From: Phenylobacterium sp.
GTDB taxonomy: Bacteria > Pseudomonadota > Alphaproteobacteria > Caulobacterales > Caulobacteraceae
NCBI GenBank assembly: GCA_018001015.1
Contig: JAGNIV010000008.1
Coordinates: forward strand, 81,232 to 145,231
Length of the DNA: 64,000 nucleotides
Direction: 5' to 3'
In this document: positions 15,810 to 23,190 of the stretch, piece by piece
Layout of the letters: each line of letters opens with the position of its first letter
How positions within the stretch are numbered: the first letter of the stretch is position 1
Notes under the pieces: model-generated
Databases searched by the model: none
What the model saw: the letters and a program-made list of their open reading frames with translations, nothing else
What the model was told of the DNA's origin: nothing
Translations under genes and position numbers: made by a program

Positions 15810-16871
15810 ATGCAGCCGATCCAGGTGCTTGAAACCGCCGACGCGGACACCACCGCCGCCTTCGACGTGATCGTTGACGTGCGCAGCCCCGGCGAGTTCG
15901 CCGAGGATCACATGCCGGGCGCGCGAAACCTGCCGGTGCTGGACGACGCGCAGCGGGCCGAGGTGGGCACGATCTATGTCCAGGAGTCGCGGTTCCGCGC
16001 CAACCGCCTCGGCGCGGCCTATGTCGCCGAGAACATCGCCCATCACCTGCGCACGGCGATGGACGACTGGGCGCCGACCACGCGCCCCTTGATCTACTGC
16101 TGGCGCGGCGGCAACCGCTCCAACGCCATGGCGACGATCCTGCAGCGGGTGGGCTGGCCCACCGCGGTGCTGCACGGCGGCTATCGCACCTACCGGCGGC
16201 AGGTGCAGGACGAGCTCTATGAGCAGGCCTGCCCCGTGCGGTTCGTGCTTCTCGACGGGGACACCGGCTCGGCCAAGACCGAAATCCTCGCCCGGCTCGC
16301 CGAGCGCGGCCTTCAGGTTCTCGACCTGGAGGACCTGGCCGGGCATCGCGGCTCGCTGTTCGGGGGGCTGGCGGGCCGCCAGCAGCCCAGCCAGAAGATG
16401 TTCGAATCCCGGCTGCTCACCGCGCTGAAAGCCTTCGATCCATCGCGTCCCGTCGTCGTGGAGGCCGAGTCCAGCAAGATCGGCGATCGCATGACCCCGC
16501 CGGCTGTCTGGCGCGCCATGCAGACGGCCCCACGAATCGAGATCGTGGCGCCCCGCGCGGCGCGGGCCAGATACCTGGTCAGCGCCTATGCCGACATCAT
16601 CGCCGACACCGACCGCCTGGAGGCCGCCTTCGCGCGTCTGCCCATCCCGCCGTCACCGGCCCGGCTGGAAGCCTGGCGCGGCCTGATCGGCGCGGGCGAT
16701 TTTGAAACCCTGGCCTCGGCCCTGATGGAGCTTCACTACGATCCCGCCTATGCGCGCGGGCGCCGCAAGGACGGCCGCCAGGCGATCGCCCAGATCGCGG
16801 TGGACGCCCTGGACCAAGCCACCCAGTCCGCCGTCGCCGACCAGGTGGCGGGCCTGGTCTCAGGCCTGTGA
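15810..16871 (+). CDS. selU: tRNA 2-selenouridine synthase
   Basis: A 353-residue two-domain enzyme (SelU/YbbB/MnmH). The N-terminal rhodanese domain has the active Cys97 in YCWRGGNRS, at the same number as in the E. coli enzyme. A P-loop domain follows, with GDTGSAKT at 150-157. It replaces sulfur with selenium at the wobble uridine of tRNAs for Lys, Glu and Gln through a geranylated intermediate, using selenophosphate from SelD. It is divergent from selD with a short shared promoter gap, which fits joint control. It ends 30 bases from the convergent chrA. Confidence 0.94.
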   Translation: MQPIQVLETADADTTAAFDVIVDVRSPGEFAEDHMPGARNLPVLDDAQRAEVGTIYVQESRFRANRLGAAYVAENIAHHLRTAMDDWAPTTRPLIYCWRGGNRSNAMATILQRVGWPTAVLHGGYRTYRRQVQDELYEQACPVRFVLLDGDTGSAKTEILARLAERGLQVLDLEDLAGHRGSLFGGLAGRQQPSQKMFESRLLTALKAFDPSRPVVVEAESSKIGDRMTPPAVWRAMQTAPRIEIVAPRAARARYLVSAYADIIADTDRLEAAFARLPIPPSPARLEAWRGLIGAGDFETLASALMELHYDPAYARGRRKDGRQAIAQIAVDALDQATQSAVADQVAGLVSGL

Positions 16872-16900
16872 CGACGCCGGCCTGACAAACCGCAAGCCCA

Positions 16901-18121
16901 TCAGGTGATGGCCGTGACCGCCAGATTGGCGGCGACCACTCCAATGACCACGGCCAGCGGCGGCGCCTTCAGGGCGGTCAGGGCGACGAACCCGGCGGCG
17001 GCGATCACCGCGTCGAGGGGGCGGATGATGGCGCTGGTCCAGACCGGGTCGTAGAGCGCCGCGGCGAGGATGCCGACCACGGCGGCGTTCGTGCCGCGCA
17101 GCGCCGCCTGGGCCGCCGGCGTATGGCGCAGCGAGGCCCAGAAGGGCAGCACCCCCAGCAGGATCAGCAGTCCCGGCAGGAACACCGCCACCAGGGCGAT
17201 GGCGGCGCCCGGCAGGCCGTTTGGCTGCGGGCCCAGCGAGGCTCCCAGATAGGCGGCGAAGGTGAACAGCGGGCCCGGGATCGCCTGGGCTGCGCCATAG
17301 CCGGCCAGGAAGACGTCGCGGGTCGTCCAGCCGGTGTCGACGGTTTCGACCTGCAGCAGCGGCAGCACCACATGGCCGCCGCCGAACACCAGGGCGCCGG
17401 ACCGGTAGAAGCCGTCAAAGACCGCCAGGGCTTGCGACCCTGTCGCGTGGGCGACCAGGGGGCCGCCGAGCAGGAGCAGGACATAGGCCGCCAGGCAGGC
17501 GAAGGCCACGCGATGGGGGATGCGGAAGCCGAGGTCGCCGCCCCGGGGCAGCGCCGCGCCACGGCAGAACGCCAGCCCCGCGACCGCGCCCATCAGGATC
17601 GCGCCGATCTGCGCCAGGCCGCCGCCGATCAAGGTCACGACCGCCACCGCCGCGACCGCTATGGCCGCCCGGCGGAAGTCAGGGGTCAGGGCGCGCGCCA
17701 TGCCCAGCACGGCGTGGGCGACGATGGCGACGGCCATCAGCTTCAGGCCATGGATCACGGCCAGGCCCCACGGTCCGCTGAGCGCGGCGACACCGTAGGC
17801 GAAGGCGAACATCAGGGCCGCCGACGGCAGGGTGAAACCCGTCCAGGCCGCCAAGCCGCCCAGGGGCCCGGCGCGATGCAGACCCAGGGCGAACCCGACC
17901 TTGCTGGAGGCCGGCCCCGGCAGGAACTGGCACAGGGCCACCAGGTCGGCGTACTGCGCCTCGTCCACCCAGCCCCGCCGCTCGACAAGCTCGTGGCGGA
18001 AATAGCCGAGATGGGCGACCGGCCCGCCAAAGGATGTGAGGCCAAGCTTGAGGAAGGCCCACAGGACCTCGACGGCGCCCCCCGAGGGCGTGGTCTTGGC
18101 TTGAGCCAAGGGTGACTCCAT
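16901..18121 (-). CDS. chrA: Chromate transporter, long-chain CHR family
   Basis: A 406-residue membrane protein with two homologous halves, each starting with the CHR signature: FGGPVAHLGYFRHE and QFLPGPASSKVGF in the first half, FGGGHVVLPLL and AAQAIPGPLFTFAAYLG in the second. About ten membrane segments are visible. ChrA proteins export chromate by proton antiport and often confer chromate resistance. No chrB or chrR regulator lies nearby; it is a single gene, convergent with selU. Confidence 0.9.
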   Translation of the reverse strand: MESPLAQAKTTPSGGAVEVLWAFLKLGLTSFGGPVAHLGYFRHELVERRGWVDEAQYADLVALCQFLPGPASSKVGFALGLHRAGPLGGLAAWTGFTLPSAALMFAFAYGVAALSGPWGLAVIHGLKLMAVAIVAHAVLGMARALTPDFRRAAIAVAAVAVVTLIGGGLAQIGAILMGAVAGLAFCRGAALPRGGDLGFRIPHRVAFACLAAYVLLLLGGPLVAHATGSQALAVFDGFYRSGALVFGGGHVVLPLLQVETVDTGWTTRDVFLAGYGAAQAIPGPLFTFAAYLGASLGPQPNGLPGAAIALVAVFLPGLLILLGVLPFWASLRHTPAAQAALRGTNAAVVGILAAALYDPVWTSAIIRPLDAVIAAAGFVALTALKAPPLAVVIGVVAANLAVTAIT

Positions 18122-18232
18122 GGCCGGCCCTTCCTGGTGATTTGGGCCACCCTACCTGTAAGGGCCTATCCCGAGAATGGCCGGGCGCGCTCTAGCCAGA
18201 CTCGGCGCCGCGTTCCCGTTGGGCCTTCCGAG

Positions 18233-18619
18233 TCAGCCCCACGCCGCCGGCTGGAACAGCTCGACGAGGTTGCCCGAGGGATCTTCCGCCAGGATCTGTG
18301 AGCCGCCGGGGCCCGTGAGAATCTCATTGCGGAACGTCACGCCCTGCCCGCGCAGGCGTTCGACCTCGGCCGCCAGGTCATCAAACAGAAACTGGATGCG
18401 GTTCCACCCGCCGGGCACAGGCTGGCGACCGTCGGGCATCGGCCGCGCGGCGGAGCTGGCCGCGCCGCTCAGCAGCAGCTTGAGGGGGCCACGCTCCACC
18501 GCCGCGAAGGCCGGCGAGGCGTTGGGAAGACGACTGAAGCCGAAGTGGTTGACGTACCAGTCGGTGGATTTCTGAACGTCATCGACGATGTAGCGCACGA
18601 TCACTGTGGTGTCGGTCAT
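18233..18619 (-). CDS. VOC (glyoxalase/bleomycin-resistance) family protein
   Basis: A 128-residue protein of one vicinal-oxygen-chelate domain. The start (VIVRYIVDDVQKSTDWYVNHFGF) and end (ILAEDPSGNLVELFQP) are the usual paired beta-alpha-beta motifs, the latter with the conserved metal-ligand glutamate. Family members act on lactoylglutathione, catechols or antibiotics, and the sequence does not choose between these. It lies 17 bases downstream of the TetR gene in the same operon, so it is probably what that repressor controls. Confidence 0.85.
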   Translation of the reverse strand: MTDTTVIVRYIVDDVQKSTDWYVNHFGFSRLPNASPAFAAVERGPLKLLLSGAASSAARPMPDGRQPVPGGWNRIQFLFDDLAAEVERLRGQGVTFRNEILTGPGGSQILAEDPSGNLVELFQPAAWG

Positions 18620-18636
18620 GGTGTTCCTCCTGGGAT

Positions 18637-19212
18637 CTAATGGGCGAGGGTGCGTCGAAGCAGGCTCTGCAGCGCCCCCTGCATGGCGATCCGATCCACG
18701 CCGGCGGCGACGGCGTCGGCCGCCTCGTGGATGGCGGCGTACAACAGACGGGCGGTGGGCTCGGCATCGACCGGCCCGAAGGCCTCGGCCTCCTGGCCTG
18801 CGCGGATCACTGCCGTCAGCCGGTGGATGGCGTGGTCGGCCAGGGGCCGGCGTTCGGCGAAGTCGGAGTGGAACACCGCCTCGCCGACGCCGCGGCGCGA
18901 GAGGGTGAACTCAATGAAGGCCAGGGCCTGGGACTCCACCAGCATCGGCCAGTCCACCGGGCCCTCGACCTCGGTGGGCAGCGGATTGGCCATGTCGAAC
19001 TCAGACACGATCCGTGTACGGATCGTCTCCAGCAGATCGTCCAAGGTGGGGAAATAGAGGAAGAAGGTGCCCTTCGCGACGCCGGCCTCGCGGACCACGT
19101 CCTCCACCCGCACCCGCGCGCCACCGCCCGCCTGCAACAGACGCTCGGCGGCCTCGACGATTTCAAGTTTCCGCGCCTCGGGCTTGAGGCGGCGACGCAA
19201 AGGCTTACCCAT
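18637..19212 (-). CDS. TetR-family transcriptional regulator
   Basis: A 191-residue TetR repressor. The N-terminal HTH runs about residues 15-60 (EIVEAAERLLQAGG, VREAGVAKGTFFLYFPT), followed by an all-helical ligand-binding domain. The ATG at 19212 is preceded by AGGCGGG; a TTG directly before it is an alternative start. Two 17-bp palindromes lie within 50 bases upstream, so it very likely represses its own operon with the VOC gene. The ligand is unknown. Confidence 0.9.
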   Translation of the reverse strand: MGKPLRRRLKPEARKLEIVEAAERLLQAGGGARVRVEDVVREAGVAKGTFFLYFPTLDDLLETIRTRIVSEFDMANPLPTEVEGPVDWPMLVESQALAFIEFTLSRRGVGEAVFHSDFAERRPLADHAIHRLTAVIRAGQEAEAFGPVDAEPTARLLYAAIHEAADAVAAGVDRIAMQGALQSLLRRTLAH

Positions 19213-19223
19213 CAATCCCGCCT

Positions 19224-19240
19224 AGTGACCATAGGTCATT
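19224..19240. promoter_or_regulatory. Putative TetR operator, proximal
   Basis: AGTGACCATAGGTCATT is a near-perfect palindrome (AGTGACC / GGTCATT) with a 3-base centre, 12 bases upstream of the TetR start. It shares the TGACC core with the distal site. Confidence 0.6.
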
Positions 19241-19244
19241 AGTT

Positions 19245-19261
19245 ACTGACCGCCGGTCAGT
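19245..19261. promoter_or_regulatory. Putative TetR operator, distal
   Basis: ACTGACCGCCGGTCAGT is a perfect 8+1+8 palindrome. Its centre is 21 bases, two helical turns, from that of the proximal site, so two repressor dimers could bind on the same face of the DNA. Confidence 0.7.
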
Positions 19262-19489
19262 GTCAAGTGGCGTTGTGCGGCCAGCCTCCCACGCCGCGAC
19301 AGGGAGGCGGCGGGAGCGGTGACTAGCCGTGAGCGGCGATGAGGCCAATTCGCCGGGATGATCACGCCTCGCCAGCGCCCGATGGGCGCGGATGAGGGCC
19401 ACCGAGCCCTTGGCAAGGTTGACGCACAAGCCGCGCGATGCGCGGACGCGCAACTTGCCGCATGAGAACAAACAGCGTACGCAATTTGT

Positions 19490-19990
19490 ATGATGGACGT
19501 AGATCCTTTCAATGCGGCTTCGGATCCGAGCTTCTTCGACGGCCGGCTGATGATCGATATCCTGGCTTGGAATTGGAACCTGCGGGTTGCGACCAACCAG
19601 ACGCTGGCGCGGTCGAAGGCGCGATCCCCAGGCCTGGACTATGGTCGCGACTTCACCATCCACGGCCGCGTCCGCGCGCCCCGCGAGCTTCGCGGCAAGG
19701 AGATGAAGGTGACGCTGTCGCCGTTTGGCCCGACGGTACGCTTTGGACAGAGAGGCCTGCAGCAGGTGGGCGCCCTGGCAGAGCTTCCCTCAGGCTCCGA
19801 CTTCGACTTTGAGGCGATGCTGATGTTGCCCGAAGACGCGATCACCTCCACCGCGACCTCTTTGGCGTTGGCATGGAAGTATCTCCAGATCCGAGTCGGC
19901 GACGGCGGTCTCGGCAGCACGAGCATCGTCGCCTACGGCTTCCACGGCCGCATTCACCCAAATCTTGAAGCCTGGGCGAATGCTGACTGA
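19490..19990 (+). CDS. Unknown protein A of a tandem paralog pair
   Basis: A 166-residue protein, probably cytoplasmic, with no recognised family. The core (about residues 50-150) contains DFTIHGRVRAPRELRGKEMKVTL, AELPSGSDFDFEAMLMLPEDA and ALAWKYLQIRVGDG. The same pattern appears in the next gene: GRV-AP-x-L-x-G-x-x-M, then ELP-G, then [LI]P-[EK]-DA, then a W-x-x-L segment. The two genes are therefore diverged tandem copies. No strong ribosome-binding site precedes the ATG (a second ATG follows at 19493). The composition is less GC-biased than the neighbours, which hints at acquisition. Confidence 0.6.
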   Translation: MMDVDPFNAASDPSFFDGRLMIDILAWNWNLRVATNQTLARSKARSPGLDYGRDFTIHGRVRAPRELRGKEMKVTLSPFGPTVRFGQRGLQQVGALAELPSGSDFDFEAMLMLPEDAITSTATSLALAWKYLQIRVGDGGLGSTSIVAYGFHGRIHPNLEAWANAD

Positions 19991-20429
19991 AGCCCGACAA
20001 GACTTTCTCATCGAGCTGCGTGGCTACGACGGCGGACTTGGTCTCATGCCTTGCCCGCCCTCAGTCCCGAAGGCGCATCGTTTTCAAGGCGGTCTGATCT
20101 ACTCCCGAATGATCGAAATCGAGGGTCGTGTGGTTGCTCCTGAAGGCTTGGCCGGCCGCCGAATGCGCATCTGGCTAGACCAACTGGAGAGCTGGCACTT
20201 CAGTCAAGGTGAGCCGCCCCACATCGGCGACATCTGCGATCGCGCGGGGGAACTTCCCGGCGGCGGCCTGGAGACCACGCTCCACATTCCAAAAGATGCG
20301 TGGCCCACGGCTGTCAGTTGCCTGGGTACAGTCTGGCGGCGCCTCAACTTGACCGGAGCCGATGGCGACGGTCGAAGCATGAGGCTCATCGATTTCTCAT
20401 TCTCGTCGGACGGTGCGCAGCTTCCTTGA
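19980..20429 (+). CDS. Unknown protein B of a tandem paralog pair
   Basis: A 149-residue protein whose ATG overlaps the end of gene A by 11 bases, so the two are translated together. The core IEIEGRVVAPEGLAGRRMRIWL, AGELPGG, LHIPKDAWPTAV and GTVWRRLNL aligns with gene A along its length, with low identity but matching landmarks. No signal peptide, membrane segment or known motif. An upstream TTG (19965) would give a longer form; the ATG is preferred. Function unknown; the arrangement would suit a pair of subunits or an effector and partner. Confidence 0.6.
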   Translation: MLTEARQDFLIELRGYDGGLGLMPCPPSVPKAHRFQGGLIYSRMIEIEGRVVAPEGLAGRRMRIWLDQLESWHFSQGEPPHIGDICDRAGELPGGGLETTLHIPKDAWPTAVSCLGTVWRRLNLTGADGDGRSMRLIDFSFSSDGAQLP

Positions 20430-20654
20430 TGGCTCGGCTAGCCGGTTTTGTGGGCCTCGCCGGTAGCCAAGCAAGATACTAAGAGCTCTCTGGTGCGCGG
20501 CTTCCGAGAGAAGCGCATTGGCCCAAAATGCGGCAGAGAACGGCTCCGTGTAGCCCTCTCTATTCGGCCGAAATGCGCGGCAGGATCGCGCCTTGAGTGG
20601 CAGTGTCGCGCCGGCTAAGGCGCGGAACTTTCAAAACAACTGAATTCAGGTGAT

Positions 20655-20773
<119 letters not shown>

Positions 20774-20808
20774 GGAGACGTCTGGAGGCTCCCTGAAGGG
20801 GGCCCGCC

Positions 20809-20899
20809 GAGCGAGGGCGGAACCTACTCATACGGCCCCGGCCACGCAAGCCCATGTCGCCGCGACTTTTCAGTCCTCGGCGGGGAGCACCACGACGCC
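20809..20899. repeat. Left direct repeat, containing a fragment of the rraA 3' end
   Basis: Two blocks are shared with 24851-24928: 21 bases at 20809-20829 and 30 bases at 20870-20899. On the minus strand the second block encodes GVVVLPAED followed by stop, the exact C-terminus of the intact rraA-like gene at 24899-25396. The reading frame upstream of the fragment is unrelated. This is therefore a broken copy of the gene end left beside tRNA-Ser. Confidence 0.8.
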
Positions 20900-20953
20900 C
20901 GAAACAAGAAAACCCTTGCCGCCTAGGGTCGGGTTTCGTTCATTAGCGAGGCT

Positions 20954-21607
20954 ATGGATGGGGGCGGAATGGAACTCTTCTCGCGCCTGCGACATGCCGC
21001 AGGCCCGGCTCTTTCGATTGTACTGGCGCTGGCCGTCGCCGCCGGTCCGGCCGCCGCCCAAGGCGACACCGATCAGACCGCAGTTGGGGGCGTGCTTGGA
21101 GGCTTTTTGGCGGGTCGCCTGGCCCCGAAGGCGAAACCCGCCGCCGGAGCTACGGTCGCCCAGCCGGCGGCAGACGAACGCCGCGCCGCCTACACCCAGC
21201 TCTGCGCAGCCGGTCGCGAGAAGCTTAGCCTCGCCACCTGCGCCTCCATGAGACGCGACCTCGACCGGGCGGCGACCGACGAGATTTCCACCGCCTATCG
21301 GCAGTTCTGCACGCCGGGGGCGGAGACGCTTAGCAAGGCCACCTGCGCCGCCATGCGCGTGGATGCGGGCCTGGGACCAGCTCCGCCGGGCAGTGCGAGC
21401 GCCAGGACCGCGGCTCGGGCTAGCGCCGCGCCCTCCGCGCCCCAGACGCCGGCGCGCCCTACCCGCGCCACGGAACTGAGCGACGCCTATGCCGAACTAT
21501 GCGCGGGGCCCGCGCCGCAGGTCAGCACCGAGACCTGCGCGGCCCTGAAGGCCGACGCCGCCAGCACACCGAAACCCAAGCCCAAGGCCGAGCGGAAGGT
21601 ATTCTAG
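20954..21607 (+). CDS. Exported protein with three copies of a two-cysteine micro-domain
   Basis: A 217-residue protein with an N-terminal signal peptide (hydrophobic stretch to about residue 36, ending AAAQ) and a small glycine-rich segment GGVLGGFLAG at 45-54. Three copies of one motif follow, at residues 80-102, 115-137 and 179-201: Y-x-x-[LF]-C, 11 residues, C-x-x-[ML]-[RK]-x-D. Each copy has two cysteines 12 apart, suited to a disulfide. The same motif opens both downstream proteins. Ala/Pro linkers separate copies 2 and 3. A second ATG at 20969 is an alternative start. The next gene begins 3 bases after the stop. I recognise no family for the motif. Confidence 0.7.
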   Translation: MDGGGMELFSRLRHAAGPALSIVLALAVAAGPAAAQGDTDQTAVGGVLGGFLAGRLAPKAKPAAGATVAQPAADERRAAYTQLCAAGREKLSLATCASMRRDLDRAATDEISTAYRQFCTPGAETLSKATCAAMRVDAGLGPAPPGSASARTAARASAAPSAPQTPARPTRATELSDAYAELCAGPAPQVSTETCAALKADAASTPKPKPKAERKVF

Positions 21608-21609
21608 GC

Positions 21610-23190
21610 ATGAGACCTCTCTTGCTCGTCTTGGCCCTGCTCGCTCTGGTGGCCGCCCCGGCATCGGCACAGATGGCCTCGCCCGCCAAGCTGCAGGGCG
21701 TCTATGAACGCCTCTGCACCGGCTCCGGTGCCGCCAGCGACGCGACCTGCACGGCGATGCGGCGGGACATGGACGCCGCTTCTAAGGGCCGACTCGAGAC
21801 TGGGCCCGGATGGTCCGGGATTGTCATAGAGGACATTCACTATGCGATTCCTGCCGTCGTTCCAGGCGGGCCTGCCGACCGCGCAGGCGTCCGCGGTGGG
21901 GACACGGTTATCGCGGTTAACGGCCAACCCGTCACCGACACCACCGCCTTCAACAGGATGGTCGCTGATACCGCGCCAGGTCGCCGGATCAATCTGCGAC
22001 TGCGGCGGGGTGGAGCCCTTCTAGACCTGCCGGTGACGCTTGCGTCAGAGCCGACGCCGAACCCCAAGCTCAACAGCCAACGCACTGAGCCCCGCGTGCG
22101 CCCGCTGTGGAGGAGCTACCCCATCACCTTTGACAGCATACGAGTCGGCGAGGCCTTCGATGGGATCATCGAGACGACCGATGCAGGCGAGGGCGGGGCT
22201 CGGGGAGATTGCATCGAAGTTGTTGGTGCGGGAGCCGCCAGGAATTTGAAGGCAGTGCTCATTCCGAATGCTCCGGACCAAGCGAGGTATGGACAGCAGA
22301 TGAGACTGTACGCGATGCAGGATCGATGCGGCTTGGAGGGCAGCTCTACGGGCGCAGCAAGCGACCCAGACGCAAAGACACCGTTTTCACTCTTTTTCGC
22401 GACCCAACCGGTCGGCAAAACCTTCCTGATGGTCATGGGCCGGCCCAGCTCCAAGCCCTACCAGCTGATCGTCCGGGAGCAGACGTCCCAGGACATGGAG
22501 GCGTGGGCAGCGCAGAAGCGCGAACGAGAGCTTGCGCAGCGCCACGCCGATGAGGCGCGAAACCGGGCCGCTCAGGACCGCGCCGAGATGTTTGGCCTGC
22601 TGATGCAGGGCGCCGTTGCGGTCGGGCAGGGCTATGCGGCGGGGATGCAGGAGGCCAACGAGGCCAACGCCCGGTCCCAGGCCATCATCGACCAGGCCGC
22701 CGCCGCCGATCGGCGGTACTTTGAGGCCCAAAGGGCGGCCGAGCTGGCCCAGCGCGCCGGCTCCCAGCCCACCCCACAGGTTCGGCAGGCTCAGGCGCCA
22801 GAGGCGCCACCGACGCCGCGCATGCCCGCCCCCGGCGATGGCCTAGGCGCTACAAGACCGCGGGCCCCGGCTACGTCGCAGGCCAGCCTGATCTCCCGCA
22901 CCACCCGCGCCTACTTCACCACCGGGATCGCCCCGACCGCGAAGAACACCCGCAATCCGCTCTGCTACAGCACCCCCTTCAGCATCACCTTCCAGCACAA
23001 GCCGCAAGAGGGATACGGCGAGATCGCGCAGGCGGCGGCGGCCGCCCACGTCCAGACCTTCCTGGCCAAGTGCGCGCAGTTCGGACGGCTCGACCCCGGC
23101 CCTCCCCCCAGGGCCAACATCGAAGGCTTCACCAGCGGCTGGCCCTATCCCAGCCTTCACGCCGAAGACAGACAGGTCAGGGTGCCTTAG
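21610..23190 (+). CDS. Exported PDZ protein with micro-domain and PPC-like domain, paralog 1
   Basis: A 526-residue protein: signal peptide 1-20 (ending ASA), one two-cysteine micro-domain (Y32, C36, C47, M50, R51, D53), a PDZ domain at about 67-145 (AVVPGGPADRAGVRGGDTVIAVNGQPV), and a beta-rich domain at about 165-305 resembling pre-peptidase C-terminal (PPC) modules (SIRVGEAFDGIIE to PYQLIVREQ). After that come a charged helical stretch and an Ala-rich segment (QEANEANARSQAIIDQAAAADRR), a Pro/Gln linker, and a unique C-terminal domain with two cysteines (RNPLCYSTPF, FLAKCAQFG). No protease catalytic residues are evident. The second paralog follows directly. Probable periplasmic scaffold or chaperone (inference). 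Confidence 0.7.
   Translation: MRPLLLVLALLALVAAPASAQMASPAKLQGVYERLCTGSGAASDATCTAMRRDMDAASKGRLETGPGWSGIVIEDIHYAIPAVVPGGPADRAGVRGGDTVIAVNGQPVTDTTAFNRMVADTAPGRRINLRLRRGGALLDLPVTLASEPTPNPKLNSQRTEPRVRPLWRSYPITFDSIRVGEAFDGIIETTDAGEGGARGDCIEVVGAGAARNLKAVLIPNAPDQARYGQQMRLYAMQDRCGLEGSSTGAASDPDAKTPFSLFFATQPVGKTFLMVMGRPSSKPYQLIVREQTSQDMEAWAAQKRERELAQRHADEARNRAAQDRAEMFGLLMQGAVAVGQGYAAGMQEANEANARSQAIIDQAAAADRRYFEAQRAAELAQRAGSQPTPQVRQAQAPEAPPTPRMPAPGDGLGATRPRAPATSQASLISRTTRAYFTTGIAPTAKNTRNPLCYSTPFSITFQHKPQEGYGEIAQAAAAAHVQTFLAKCAQFGRLDPGPPPRANIEGFTSGWPYPSLHAEDRQVRVP

Noticed and set aside
19205-19663. Minus-strand frames across the TetR upstream region
   Set aside because: They run over the palindromic operators and the start of the plus-strand unknown gene, with no ribosome-binding site or plausible protein.
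20870-21061. 63-codon minus-strand frame ending GVVVLPAED
   Set aside because: Only the last nine codons match rraA; the rest is antisense to the signal-peptide gene. Treated as a gene-end fragment, not a gene.
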